From the NCBI GenBank assembly GCA_964646435.1, contig CAZYEJ010000021.1, positions 1 through 32,261 on the forward strand: 32,261 nt of DNA, written 5' to 3'. The notes beneath the pieces were generated by a model, which saw nothing but the letters and a program-made list of their open reading frames with translations, was not told the DNA's origin and did not search any database. The DNA comes from UBA3076 sp964646435 (GTDB lineage Bacteria > Desulfobacterota > Dissulfuribacteria > Dissulfuribacterales > UBA3076). Shown one piece after another: positions 6,719 to 15,685 of the stretch; the first letter of the stretch is position 1, and every line of letters starts with the position of its first letter. The translations under genes were made by a program, and so were the position numbers.

Positions 6719-9184
6719 TTGCTAGTAATAGAGGCTCAACAAATTATTTCGGACAAAAGAGTTCACGACCATAGGATTAAAACAGTGACTGACTACAACG
6801 ATGTGATACGAGAATACGCTTTAGCTTCTTGGTCTGTATTTGAACAGTACAGAATAGAGAAAATCCTGAGATATGATCCCTTCAGTATTACCTACAGGGC
6901 CTCTAATATTAAATTTGACCAACTTGTGGTCATTAAAGAATTCCTGCCCCAGGATTTAGTGATCAGAAAATCAGACGATGAGATAATTGCCAAATTTTCT
7001 TCCGATGAGGATGTCTTTCAGAAGGGACTCAAATACTTCATGGAAGAAGCAGAAGCTCTCTCCAAGTTCAGTCATCCAAATATTGTGCGGGTATTAAGGT
7101 GCTTCAGGACCAATGGGACCGCGTACATGGTCATGTCACATGAGGACGGTGAGACTCTCCGAAAACAACTTGACCGAATGGGGCCGGACAACACTATGCC
7201 GGAAGACCGGATCAAGCTCTGGTTGAGAAATATTCTTAACGGCCTGGATGCCATACATGAAAAGGGAATTTATCATAGAGATATCAGGCCGGATACAATT
7301 TTTTTAAAAAAAGACGGCCCTGCCATGCTCATCGACTTCGGGGCCGTATGTTATGCCCTCAACAGCGAATCCAAAAATGAAAATACGCTTTCACCTGAAG
7401 GGGAAGGCGGGTTATGGACCGATATTTATCAACTCGGTGCTGTAGTTTATGAATGTGTGACAGGACAGGAACCACCAGACATCCAAGTCCGGGTTCAATC
7501 ATCAGCAAATGACGAGCTAGATCCAATTTTGGAGCCATTAAAGCAAGCCGGCGATCGGGGTTACAGTAAGAATTTTCTGGATACCATAATGCTGGCCATG
7601 TCTCCAAATGTGACTGATCGACGGTCAGCGATAGAGGCATTTGAGGAATTAAGGCTAACGAGTGACGAACTCGTATCAGGAGAAGAGAAGAAAGAAGATG
7701 TTTTAGATGAGGTGGTCAGCGTATCTGAATCTGAGAAAATTTCTGTCGAGGAAATTCATTTGGAAATCGAGGATATAGATAAAGACGAGGAGATTCTAGA
7801 AGAGGAGGTTGGCGACGAGGCTGATATCTCCGAGTTTGTTCAGGCTGAAAGCGAAGAGAAAATCCATGCAAAAGCAGATGAAAAGATCAGTGTATCTGAA
7901 CCTGATGAGACTCCTGATAAGAAGATTCCTACCCAGGAGGTTGTTGGGGCTACGGTTGAAGCCCCAGAGGCAAAAGAAGAAGAGGTTGGAGACAAGACCG
8001 ATGTCCCTGAGCATGTTCAGATTGACGACAAGGAACAAGTACGAGGAAAAAATAAAAAAGGAGGTCTGCTCAAGGTCGGGTTGATAGCAGTCCTTATACT
8101 TTGTTTTTTGGCCGCGGGTCTTTTTGTTTTTTTGAGACCTGGCCTGAAAGTTGTAAGCGAGCCAAGTGCATCGGCTGTCTTTCTAGATGAAAATTATGTA
8201 GGAGAGACCCCTCTGAGTATTGGGATGTGGATGGGTGGAAAGCATATAATTAAGGTTACAAAAAAAGGCCATAATGATTTCAAGCGAAGCATCAAAATAC
8301 GATTTGGAAAGACTAAGGAAATTAATGCAGAACTTGTTCCTAAACTTTTTGGGAGGGTGACGGTTAAAAGTGATCCTGAAGGTGCGAATGTATATTTGGA
8401 TGGACAGATGAAAGGCGTGACTCCGCTTCGTCTGGATAAGGTGAAAAAAGGAACTATTAACTTAGAAATAAAAAAGGACCATTATAGTACTGTTAAACGT
8501 AATTTGGTCGTAAAACCCTCACTTGGTGAGACAACAGTTGATGTTCATCTGGAAAGTATATGTGGTAGTCTTGTGGTGAAGAGTTTACCTGGTGGGGCAA
8601 CTGTATTTGTTGATGGAAAAGAAAAGGGCGTCACACCCTTACGTCTTGATAATATAAGGAAGGGTAATATAAGTATTAAATTAATTAAAAAAGGATTTGA
8701 GACAGAAAGCAAAATAATTATAGTTAAACAGTCAGTGGAAAGGAAGTTCTTCGCGAAGCTTAGACAATCAGTAGTTTCTTCTGATGGCAGATTTGTGGAT
8801 CATATAAACGGTACCGTTACAGATAAAAAAACCGGTCTCATGTGGACACGGAAGGATAGTTATGTTCACCTTGGCCGATATTTGAATTGGGAACAATCGA
8901 GGTCATACGTTAACAAGTTAAGCACGGGCGGATATGGTGACTGGAGACTTCCTACTGTTGCGGAACTAAAGGAAATATATGAAATAAAAAAGTCAAATAC
9001 AGACAAGGACGGCGACATCATACATATTGATCCAATTTTCTCTAGTGGTGGGACTTTCTGGAATTGGTCATCAGAAGAGCAGGGTAAATGCTGTGCCAAA
9101 GTTTTTCTTTTTATCGATGGCAGCGCAATCAAGAATGGCCGGATGTTTTCCTATGAGAGGGGGGTACGCGCTGTTCGTCCCTGA
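6719..9184 (+). CDS. Membrane Ser/Thr protein kinase with PEGA repeats and a DUF1566 domain
   Basis: An 821-residue membrane protein: a cytoplasmic kinase domain (about 38-312), an acidic linker rich in E/D/V (about 313-445), one membrane helix (449-472), three PEGA repeats (about 475-540, 545-612, 616-682, with PEGA-like words such as SDPEGANVYLDG) and a C-terminal DUF1566 domain (about 690-821, with GLMWTRKDS and YGDWRLPTVAEL). Kinase hallmarks are VVIKEF (K73), FMEEA (E110), HRD (186-188) and DFG (206-208). Deviations: the glycine-rich loop (49-61) has no glycine, the catalytic loop reads HRDIRPDT instead of HRDxKPxN so that the metal-binding Asn is Thr193, and no clear APE is present. By topology the PEGA/DUF1566 part should be periplasmic. 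The TTG start is uncertain; nearby GTG codons (e.g. 6785) are alternatives. The gene faces the regulator at 9192 with a 7-bp gap. Confidence 0.88.
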   Translation: MLVIEAQQIISDKRVHDHRIKTVTDYNDVIREYALASWSVFEQYRIEKILRYDPFSITYRASNIKFDQLVVIKEFLPQDLVIRKSDDEIIAKFSSDEDVFQKGLKYFMEEAEALSKFSHPNIVRVLRCFRTNGTAYMVMSHEDGETLRKQLDRMGPDNTMPEDRIKLWLRNILNGLDAIHEKGIYHRDIRPDTIFLKKDGPAMLIDFGAVCYALNSESKNENTLSPEGEGGLWTDIYQLGAVVYECVTGQEPPDIQVRVQSSANDELDPILEPLKQAGDRGYSKNFLDTIMLAMSPNVTDRRSAIEAFEELRLTSDELVSGEEKKEDVLDEVVSVSESEKISVEEIHLEIEDIDKDEEILEEEVGDEADISEFVQAESEEKIHAKADEKISVSEPDETPDKKIPTQEVVGATVEAPEAKEEEVGDKTDVPEHVQIDDKEQVRGKNKKGGLLKVGLIAVLILCFLAAGLFVFLRPGLKVVSEPSASAVFLDENYVGETPLSIGMWMGGKHIIKVTKKGHNDFKRSIKIRFGKTKEINAELVPKLFGRVTVKSDPEGANVYLDGQMKGVTPLRLDKVKKGTINLEIKKDHYSTVKRNLVVKPSLGETTVDVHLESICGSLVVKSLPGGATVFVDGKEKGVTPLRLDNIRKGNISIKLIKKGFETESKIIIVKQSVERKFFAKLRQSVVSSDGRFVDHINGTVTDKKTGLMWTRKDSYVHLGRYLNWEQSRSYVNKLSTGGYGDWRLPTVAELKEIYEIKKSNTDKDGDIIHIDPIFSSGGTFWNWSSEEQGKCCAKVFLFIDGSAIKNGRMFSYERGVRAVRP

Positions 9185-9191
9185 ATATATT

Positions 9192-10439
9192 CTAAATCCT
9201 GAAATCATCTGCTAATGATTTGATGACAGATGCCATTTTCAGTTTGGCTAATCCGATACCGCCCTCAGAGGACAGCACCAAGACCATGTGTATGTGAGCT
9301 TTGCCGGGATGGACCTTGAATGGATCCTTGCCTTCATTTAAGCACCGCGCAAGCATATGGATACGATCTGTCTCTATATGGATCATTTCACAGTTGCCGG
9401 CCCCCATGTCTTGAGATGCCTTTTGGGCATTAACCAGTATATTGTTGGCCAATATAGTGATTTTCGTTAAATTCAACTCTCCAGCCGGCAACATAACAAG
9501 TGGTTTACCGGTCGGTGTGAGAATCCCAATACCTGCAAAATCTATAATTGATTTAAACGGCTCCAACTTTTCCTGTGCGGTCATAATGCCTGTGTCTCTT
9601 GATTTATTCCCTATTTCAGGTTGTGATACTAAATATTCTTCGTGTTTTTTTTCTATGTAATCCGGTTTTATTTCATCTTCCTTTTCGTCTATCAGAAAAT
9701 CGATCTCTTCGATCTTATAAATCCCATTTTCTTCAATATCCTTTGTCTCTTGTTCTTCAGGTTGCTTTGAGGCCTCATCTTTAATTTTACAAGACTCCAT
9801 CAAGACAAAAGAGAGCGGCGAGGTGATGGTCTTAGTCTTGTTTCCGCATGAGTAATTAATTTCTATCTCTGTTTCATTCCAACCAATGATTTCATAGGCT
9901 GCCTGCTCACCTTCCTTTGTCTCGCTCTTGGCATTGATTAGCTCACCTTCCAGAAAATACAGGCTGCCAATACGTTCATTGGAGGTTACTGTAAGAGTAC
10001 AGGTTTTCCTTTCCATTTCCAGAAACTGCAGGAATGTGCCCAGGGTAATGCCTTTGATATGGCCTTGAGAGTCGTTCCTCGCAACGTGCCGGCGGATGTT
10101 GTCTGCCAGTGCATCGAAGTCCAGTGGTTTTTCTAGGTATTGAGTGACACCCATAGTAAGGAGTTTTGCTTCTATGTCCTTGGTGCCGAATGCTGTCATT
10201 ACGATTGTTGGTATATCAGGAAAATATTTGGTCAAATATGCCAAGAGCTGAAACCCGTCCATTCCAGGCATTTTCAGGTCTGTAGCAACCAGATCAATTT
10301 TGGTGGAATTCAAGATTGTGACAGCTTCCTTTCCGTTAAAGGCTATCAAAACTTTGAATTCATCAGAATATGACTTGAGACCGTCTGAAAGACTGAACAG
10401 AAATTTTTTTTCGTCGTCTACTATTAAGACATTTTTCAT
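9192..10439 (-). CDS. Response regulator with PATAN (DUF4388) and Roadblock/LC7-like domains
   Basis: I use ATG 10439 (415 aa), preceded by AAAGGA with a 9-nt spacer, rather than the longer frame to 10505. Domain order: a receiver (1-120) with D8/D9, the phosphoacceptor D54 in ATDLKMPGMDG, T82 and K104; a PATAN/DUF4388 segment (about 128-220, containing GSLYFLEGELINA); an acidic low-complexity linker (about 220-285); and a C-terminal segment (about 287-415) that resembles the Roadblock/LC7 fold used by MglB-type GTPase partners. There is no DNA-binding or output enzyme domain, so the protein is likely a protein-protein signalling switch. The first two domains are clear; the Roadblock call rests on pattern (IGILTPTGKPLVMLPAG) and context. 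It converges on the kinase gene. Confidence 0.85.
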   Translation of the reverse strand: MKNVLIVDDEKKFLFSLSDGLKSYSDEFKVLIAFNGKEAVTILNSTKIDLVATDLKMPGMDGFQLLAYLTKYFPDIPTIVMTAFGTKDIEAKLLTMGVTQYLEKPLDFDALADNIRRHVARNDSQGHIKGITLGTFLQFLEMERKTCTLTVTSNERIGSLYFLEGELINAKSETKEGEQAAYEIIGWNETEIEINYSCGNKTKTITSPLSFVLMESCKIKDEASKQPEEQETKDIEENGIYKIEEIDFLIDEKEDEIKPDYIEKKHEEYLVSQPEIGNKSRDTGIMTAQEKLEPFKSIIDFAGIGILTPTGKPLVMLPAGELNLTKITILANNILVNAQKASQDMGAGNCEMIHIETDRIHMLARCLNEGKDPFKVHPGKAHIHMVLVLSSEGGIGLAKLKMASVIKSLADDFRI

Positions 10440-10600
10440 GCTTGGTTTTCCTTTATATTGGCATAGATGCAGATCCCAGGGCATAGTTCTTTGCTGACAG
10501 GGCAATGCCTGTCACTATTGTTCAGAGGAGTGCTCATTGGTATTTGGGCTGAGTTGATAGGCTGTCTCCTTTTTTAATTCTGAACCACCTGCCGGTGTAA

Positions 10601-13600
10601 TTACGAGAACAGGAGATCCAGATCCTCCCTGGACAACTGCCGTAGCATATCCTGCCCACCACTCAGGATGGCGCTGACCAGCTCGCGCTTCTTCTCCTGC
10701 AAAGCAAGGACCTTCTCTTCCACTGTTTCGGCTGTAATGAAGCGATAGGTAAATACTTTTTTGTCCTGTCCGATGCGGTGGGTTCGATCGACCGCCTGAA
10801 GTTCAACTGCCGGGTTCCACCATGGATCTACAATAAATACATAATCCGCTGCTGTGAGATTAAGCCCCAGACCGCCGGCTTTAAGGCTGATAAGGAAAAG
10901 TTTTATATCTTCGTTGTCCTGAAAATTGCGTACTCTGTCTTTACGTCTTGCCTGGGGCGTCCTCCCATCAAGGTACTCATATATTATGCCGGCATCATCC
11001 AGGGAGCGACGGATTATGCCCAGCATTTTGGTGAATTGGGAAAAAACCAGGGCCTTATGTCCACCGGAAATGGCTTTTTTTATCAATGTCATGAGATTGT
11101 CCAGCTTGCCTGATCCTGCGTCATTCTCTCCGATAAGGGCAGGGTGGTTGGCTGCCTGGCGAAGCCTGAGGAGTCCCTCCAGTATCTTTATGCGGCTCCT
11201 GTTGAGACCCTGCTGTTCTATGGTTGCCAATATCGATGCACGGTAGTGGTCCCGAACTCGGGAGTAAATCCTGGCCTGTCCATCGGTCATGGGACAGAGT
11301 ATTACATGCTCCATTTTTCCCTGAATTTCTTTGGCTACGGCCTCTTTATTACGCCTGAGGAGAAAAGCCATTACCATTTTTTTAAGGATATCCTGGGCCT
11401 TTTTATCTCCCAGGGCTATAGGTTTTGCAAATTTCCTGTCAAAGGCCGCCCTGGAACCCAGGAGTCTGGGATTCAGGAACTCCATCTGGGACCAGAGCTC
11501 CCCAACGTTGTTTTCAAGCGGCGTGCCCGTGAGACACAGCCTGTGCCCGGCCCTGAGTAGCCGCACTGCTTTGGCAATCTGGGAGTTGGAATTTTTGATC
11601 GCCTGGCTTTCATCCAGAATGATATAATTGAACTGCAAATCTTTGAGAATTTCTATATCACGTCTCACCAGACCATAGGTAGTGATTACCAGATCAGCCT
11701 GGTCTATTTCTTTAATAAAGTCTGAACGATTGTTCCCTGCATAGGCCAGTATTTTTAAATCAGGGACAAAACGCTTTGCTTCCGCCTGCCAGTTAAACAG
11801 GACAGATGTTGGGCTCACTACAAGGGATGGCCCCTCTTTTCCATTTTCCATCTCTCCTGCGAGCCATGCAAGGACCTGTACTGTTTTGCCAAGCCCCATG
11901 TCATCAGCGAGTATGCCTCCAAAACTGAACTTCTTTAAAAAGGCAAACCAGCCCAAGGCATCCTCCTGGTATGACCGAAGGACTCCTTTGAAACCAGCAG
12001 GTACAGGGATCCTTTCAATTCCTGAAAAGTTTTTCAGTGCATTTTTTATCTCAAGGAAACGCTGGTCAACGGACTCGACTTCATTCTCTTCCAGCAAGAC
12101 GTCCAGGATCAAGGCCTGGGTCGATGGAAACCTGAGCGTCTTGCCGCGATTTTTTTGTCCCGACGCAGCACCCATTTCAAGTACGGGCAGGTTGCGGGAA
12201 AGCCACTTCTCAGGAAGAAGCCCTGTGCTTCCGTCACCGAGCTTAACCGTCTGTTCTCCCCTTAGAAATGCTTTAATGGCCATTGGCAACGAGACTACAT
12301 GTTCTCCAAAGGATATTCCGCCTTCCAAATCAAACCAGTCTATGCCGGATGAGATACTTAGTTCGGTAATGCGACCTCCCCTGAAAGGCTTTCTGTTTTG
12401 TCCCTGGATCCTCCAACCACCTTCTGTCAATTCTGAAAGGACTTCGGCCGCACCTTTAATATCTCTTTGAAATAGCTGGTCTTCTTGTCGGAATCCCCTG
12501 TCAAATAGTCCCATTAGGACCTCGGATTCGGCATCTTTATTTCGTTTTATCCGTTGCCATCTTTCAGTATCCAGCACAGAGGGCCTTGGATCATGCCAGT
12601 CTATTTCCATATTTCCATAATTTATAAAGACCTGTGCCTTTAAGAGATTTTTCTCAAGCTCCACTATAAGTAATGGCTTTGGAGATAAATCTTCTATGGT
12701 TTGGGGTGCTATCTCCTTTGGCAGGCGAATGTTGGGGCTGTCTTGGAGGGATTCTGTCTTGACCACAAGGTCCCGGATGTCTTCCCTGGATATCTCTATC
12801 TCTTCTGATTTCAACGCAGCCCTTATCCACGAAAGGCTGGGTCCCGGCAACTCGAAAAGATACCTGTCATATATGAAAAGCACCGGCGAGGTATGAAAAA
12901 AAACAGGTATATTCGAAAGCGGCACGTCTTTGCCACCTATTTTCAGCCTTACTGATGGCACGAGCCTGAGCCCTTTTTTTTTCTTTTTGGTTTTTTGTTC
13001 TGCTGCCAGCTCCAGCAATGCAGCATAAGGGACTGCCTTATGGAGGGGATCTGCCAGTTGTTTTTTGGCTGAATGAAATACTCTGCAACGTTCTGTCTCG
13101 GCCAGCAGAGGCAGGACAAGTTCAAGGTCTCTTGATTCTAAGACAAGGTCTACTAAATCTCTGTGGGTCGGCTGGTAATATCGGGAAAAATCATTTCTTG
13201 CAGTTCTCCCGGACACATTTTCCAGCATGGCAATTATGGCACGATCTACCCTTGGAAGACCCCTGTGTTCTATAGTAGCTGCCTGAAGTTTTCGTTCTCT
13301 TCCCAGTGTATTATCTTTTCTAAGGTATCTTTCAAAGGCAGACACTTCTACGTTTACCGAAGTGATGTTCAGATCGTAGCACAGGACGAACTTGCTGGAA
13401 CTATCCAGCCATGGAGGAGCTAGCGGTTTTCCTTGCCAGAGGGCATCTGTAAACAGTGTCTGCCAATCGGTCTTTTCCTTAGCCCGGTCCTTTTTATGTT
13501 TGCCATCGCTGGAAAGGGTCGGCATCCCTCCTGCTGCCAAGATCCTGTCTGCTTCAACTATGGCTGCCCACAGGTGTTTGCAGGGGAAGCCCTGTTGAAA

Positions 13601-13852
13601 AAAGGGACAGGTGCAGGAAATGTGAATTTTGCCGTCTTTCGAATGCCTGTCAACTACTGATGCTGTATAGAGCTTTGAGCCTTGGACCGCAGCTAAAATT
13701 TTTTCCTGTGAGACCTCTTTCAGTATTGCCTTCCCTTGCTTGGCATAATACTCACCGCGTTGGCGTATCATAGGCAGAAAGGAGTGTCTTAGTCGATCCT
13801 TCCAGAAACCTGCTTGATCTATGTCTCTGTTTCTAAAAAGCTTCCGTCCCAT
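10601..13852 (-). CDS. SWIM-finger SNF2-family helicase/ATPase
   Basis: A 1083-residue SF2 ATPase predicted to translocate on DNA or remodel nucleoprotein. The N-terminus carries a SWIM zinc finger, C-x-C-x8-C-x-H (C80, C82, C91, H93). A long middle region of about 500 residues resembles the bacterial SNF2 accessory domain. The ATPase core begins near residue 640: motif I DDMGLGKT (about 650), motif II LDESQ (about 746; the DESQ form is usual for bacterial SNF2), the GTPLEN motif, and the C-terminal helicase lobe with LISLKAGGLGLNLTAAD and the QAVDRTHRIGQ motif. The length is normal for this class (often 1000-1100 aa). The gene stands alone on the minus strand. A specific role such as transcription recycling or DNA repair cannot be assigned from sequence. 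Confidence 0.92.
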   Translation of the reverse strand: MGRKLFRNRDIDQAGFWKDRLRHSFLPMIRQRGEYYAKQGKAILKEVSQEKILAAVQGSKLYTASVVDRHSKDGKIHISCTCPFFQQGFPCKHLWAAIVEADRILAAGGMPTLSSDGKHKKDRAKEKTDWQTLFTDALWQGKPLAPPWLDSSSKFVLCYDLNITSVNVEVSAFERYLRKDNTLGRERKLQAATIEHRGLPRVDRAIIAMLENVSGRTARNDFSRYYQPTHRDLVDLVLESRDLELVLPLLAETERCRVFHSAKKQLADPLHKAVPYAALLELAAEQKTKKKKKGLRLVPSVRLKIGGKDVPLSNIPVFFHTSPVLFIYDRYLFELPGPSLSWIRAALKSEEIEISREDIRDLVVKTESLQDSPNIRLPKEIAPQTIEDLSPKPLLIVELEKNLLKAQVFINYGNMEIDWHDPRPSVLDTERWQRIKRNKDAESEVLMGLFDRGFRQEDQLFQRDIKGAAEVLSELTEGGWRIQGQNRKPFRGGRITELSISSGIDWFDLEGGISFGEHVVSLPMAIKAFLRGEQTVKLGDGSTGLLPEKWLSRNLPVLEMGAASGQKNRGKTLRFPSTQALILDVLLEENEVESVDQRFLEIKNALKNFSGIERIPVPAGFKGVLRSYQEDALGWFAFLKKFSFGGILADDMGLGKTVQVLAWLAGEMENGKEGPSLVVSPTSVLFNWQAEAKRFVPDLKILAYAGNNRSDFIKEIDQADLVITTYGLVRRDIEILKDLQFNYIILDESQAIKNSNSQIAKAVRLLRAGHRLCLTGTPLENNVGELWSQMEFLNPRLLGSRAAFDRKFAKPIALGDKKAQDILKKMVMAFLLRRNKEAVAKEIQGKMEHVILCPMTDGQARIYSRVRDHYRASILATIEQQGLNRSRIKILEGLLRLRQAANHPALIGENDAGSGKLDNLMTLIKKAISGGHKALVFSQFTKMLGIIRRSLDDAGIIYEYLDGRTPQARRKDRVRNFQDNEDIKLFLISLKAGGLGLNLTAADYVFIVDPWWNPAVELQAVDRTHRIGQDKKVFTYRFITAETVEEKVLALQEKKRELVSAILSGGQDMLRQLSREDLDLLFS

Positions 13853-14056
13853 ATCTGTACCGTAGTTTCTGTGACATTGTTATTTTGATGAAATAGCTTA
13901 AAAGCAAACCCTTAATATACACTATTTTTGTGAATAAAGCAGTTAAATCGTTGCTTTCCACCTTGCCTTATTTTTCGGGATGATATTTTTCGGGAAATCG
14001 GCTGTTAAAGTGGGGCCGGATCAGGGGCTGAGGCAAAGCTTCGATAATATTTCGGG

Positions 14057-14085
14057 TTGATCTTCTAAAGTGACCATGGTATTAT
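14057..14085 (+). promoter_or_regulatory. Sigma-70-type promoter of the Phd/VapC operon
   Basis: TTGATC (14057-14062), a 17-bp spacer and TATTAT (14080-14085) precede the antitoxin ATG by about 45 nt. This is a good match to the consensus. Confidence 0.6.
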
Positions 14086-14092
14086 GACCATG
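14071..14092. promoter_or_regulatory. Probable Phd-type operator
   Basis: TGACCATG occurs twice in direct orientation 14 bp apart (14071-14078 and 14085-14092), and the same bases form an inverted repeat CATGGT-n6-ACCATG. They flank and overlap the -10 element of the toxin-antitoxin promoter, the position expected for autorepression by a Phd/YefM antitoxin. The binding role is inferred. Confidence 0.5.
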
Positions 14093-14129
14093 TCATTTCG
14101 GTTTTTGCGAATTCAAAGAGGAGCTTTTA

Positions 14130-14363
14130 ATGGAACATGTAATTTCTAAATCAAAATTCAAACCGCGCGCCTTGCACTATTTTCGCGAAGTGGAACAAAC
14201 AGGAAGGGAATTAATCATTAGTGACCGGGGCAAACCGGTCTTAAGGATCGTGCCATTTACGGCAGATCCTGCCGAGTGCCTAAGGGCACTTCGCAACTCT
14301 GTGATCAAGTACGAAGATCCAACTGCTCCTGTAGGATTAGATGATTGGGAGTCTTTAAAATGA
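14130..14363 (+). CDS. Phd/YefM-family antitoxin
   Basis: A 77-residue protein with the typical order of a Phd/YefM antitoxin: an N-terminal DNA-binding segment that includes ALHYFREVEQTGRELIISDRGKPVLRIVPF (reading SKSKFKPRALH onward), then a C-terminal tail that should wrap the toxin. A strong Shine-Dalgarno sequence, GAGGAG, sits 6 nt before the ATG. Its stop codon overlaps the toxin start as ATGA (14360-14363), so the two are translationally coupled. It should neutralise the PIN toxin and repress its own promoter. Confidence 0.88.
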   Translation: MEHVISKSKFKPRALHYFREVEQTGRELIISDRGKPVLRIVPFTADPAECLRALRNSVIKYEDPTAPVGLDDWESLK

Positions 14364-14755
14364 TTGTTCTTGATACTCATGCCTGGGTATGGTTTATCAG
14401 TAATCCGGAATTGCTCTCTGAGAGGGCAAAAAGACATGTGGATGCTGCCGTGGAAGAGAAGGCTGTAATGATCTCATCTATCAGTGTCTGGGAGGTTGCT
14501 CTCCTGATTGCAAAAAAACGTTTAATACTTACGCTGGAATTAAATGATTGGATAGCAAAATCAGAGATGCTGCCGTTTTTCAAATTTATACCTGTTGATA
14601 ATTCTATTGCAATTAAGTCAGTGAATTTGTCTCAACCTCTTCACAACGATCCGGCAGACCGCATAATAATTGCTACCGCAATTTCATTGGGGGCCCCAGT
14701 AGTCACAAAAGATGAGAAAATACTGAACTATTCACAGGTACAGACTATCTGGTAA
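14360..14755 (+). CDS. PIN-domain ribonuclease toxin (VapC-like)
   Basis: A 131-residue PIN-domain protein that should cut RNA when free of its antitoxin. I use the ATG at 14360, within the ATGA overlap, rather than an upstream in-frame start. Acidic active-site residues are in the usual places: D5 in VLDTHAW, E45 in SVWEVALL, D97/D100 in NDPADRIIIATA and D118 in VVTKDEKIL. The HNDPADR motif and the pairing with a Phd-type rather than VapB-type antitoxin fit the PIN subgroup commonly coupled to Phd. The gene converges on the recombinase gene, 9 bp away. Confidence 0.9.
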   Translation: MIVLDTHAWVWFISNPELLSERAKRHVDAAVEEKAVMISSISVWEVALLIAKKRLILTLELNDWIAKSEMLPFFKFIPVDNSIAIKSVNLSQPLHNDPADRIIIATAISLGAPVVTKDEKILNYSQVQTIW

Positions 14756-14763
14756 AGCGGTCC

Positions 14764-14781
14764 ATCACCCCCTGGGGTGAT
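14764..14781. repeat. Small hairpin between vapC and xer
   Basis: ATCACCCC and GGGGTGAT pair perfectly around a 2-nt loop in the 10-bp gap and the first codons of the recombinase 3' end. Neither strand shows a following T-run, so a role as a bidirectional terminator is only possible. Confidence 0.35.
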
Positions 14782-15685
14782 ACTTCTGATGGATAGTACG
14801 CAGGTGCTGAATGTCAAGATGGGTGTATATCTGGGTAGTGCAGATGCTGCTGTGGCCCAGTAGCATCTGCACTACCCTCAGATCCGCTCCACCTTCCAGG
14901 AGATGCGTTGCAAAGGAATGGCGGAGTACGTGTGGAGAAACTTTGCTCTTAATACCTGCTGATATGGAATAGGCCTTGAATAGCTGCCAAAACCTCTGTC
15001 TTGTAATGGGCTTCCCGGCCCTGCCGACAAATACAAAGTAACTGGCCTTTTTGCCCAGGAGTTTGGGCCTGCCGGACTTGAGGTAATTGTCTAGCCATTC
15101 TATAGCCACCTTCCCCACCGGCACTACGCGTTCTTTTTTCCCTTTGCCGAGTATCCTCAGATAGCCAACTTTCATGTCTATCTGGTTAAGTTTCAATCCC
15201 ACGGCTTCAGAGGCCCTGAGCCCGCACGCATAAGTGAGCTCAAGGAGTGCCCTGTCCCTCAAACCAGTGGGCTTATTTACTTCGGGTTGTTCCAACAGGG
15301 TCTCAACCTCGGAGACCGATAACACCTCGGGGAGGTGGCCTCCTATTCGTGGATTATTGATTGCGGCAAGAGGTGTTGAGTTCAGGCTGTGTTCTTCCAC
15401 CAGGAAGCGAAAGAAACCCCTGAGGGCTGAAAGTTTTCTGGCAGTGGTCCTGGGAGAAAGCCCGGAGTCTCGAAGTAATTTTAGCCACGCCAATATGTCG
15501 TTGGGGTTTACATTGTCCGGACCTGCGAGTTTTTGTCTGTCTGCAAAATCAACGAAATTTAAAAGATCACGGCTGTATTCATCAAGGGTGCTGGAAGAAG
15601 CCCCACGGTCTATAGAAAGGCGGGCCATAAAGTCATCAAGAAGACCGGCCCAGGAGTTGGCTGCCCCATCCGGCATATTTTTCAA
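14765..15685 (-). CDS. Tyrosine site-specific recombinase, XerC/XerD type
   Basis: A 306-residue tyrosine recombinase of the size and layout of XerC/XerD, which resolve chromosome dimers at dif. The N-terminal SAM-like core-binding domain (about 12-100) is followed by the catalytic domain. All active-site residues are visible: R157 in GLRASE, K181 in LGKGKKE, H252 and R255 in PHVLRHSFATHLL, H278 in LGHSS and Y287 in QIYTHLD. The TTG start at 15685 overlaps the upstream gene's stop by 4 bp; ATG 15676 is an alternative and neither has a good ribosome-binding site. No integrase-like N-terminal extension, att site or phage gene is present nearby, so a housekeeping Xer role is favoured. XerC cannot be told from XerD without comparison. 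Confidence 0.9.
   Translation of the reverse strand: MKNMPDGAANSWAGLLDDFMARLSIDRGASSSTLDEYSRDLLNFVDFADRQKLAGPDNVNPNDILAWLKLLRDSGLSPRTTARKLSALRGFFRFLVEEHSLNSTPLAAINNPRIGGHLPEVLSVSEVETLLEQPEVNKPTGLRDRALLELTYACGLRASEAVGLKLNQIDMKVGYLRILGKGKKERVVPVGKVAIEWLDNYLKSGRPKLLGKKASYFVFVGRAGKPITRQRFWQLFKAYSISAGIKSKVSPHVLRHSFATHLLEGGADLRVVQMLLGHSSICTTQIYTHLDIQHLRTIHQKYHPRG

Larger units (their letters stand above)
13853..14129. other. Divergent intergenic region (SNF2 / toxin-antitoxin)
   Basis: 277 bp holding the promoter of the toxin-antitoxin pair (listed separately). It also holds two close direct copies of ATTTTTCGGGA (about 13969-13996) and a third related ATTTCGGG at about 14049. The last may be part of a binding-site array, but the spacing is irregular. 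Confidence 0.4.

Noticed and set aside
10601..13852. SNF2 helicase considered as a DISARM or similar defence component
   Set aside because: The expected methyltransferase, phospholipase D or DUF1998 partners are absent, and the SWIM-SNF2 form is common as a stand-alone gene.
14130..14755. Toxin-antitoxin pair considered as part of a larger defence island
   Set aside because: Neighbours are an SNF2 helicase with a general bacterial layout and a Xer recombinase; no nuclease, methyltransferase or other defence gene accompanies it.
14765..15685. Recombinase considered as a phage or integron integrase
   Set aside because: Size and residue layout match XerC/XerD, no att-like repeat, cassette or phage gene is nearby, and neighbours are chromosomal.
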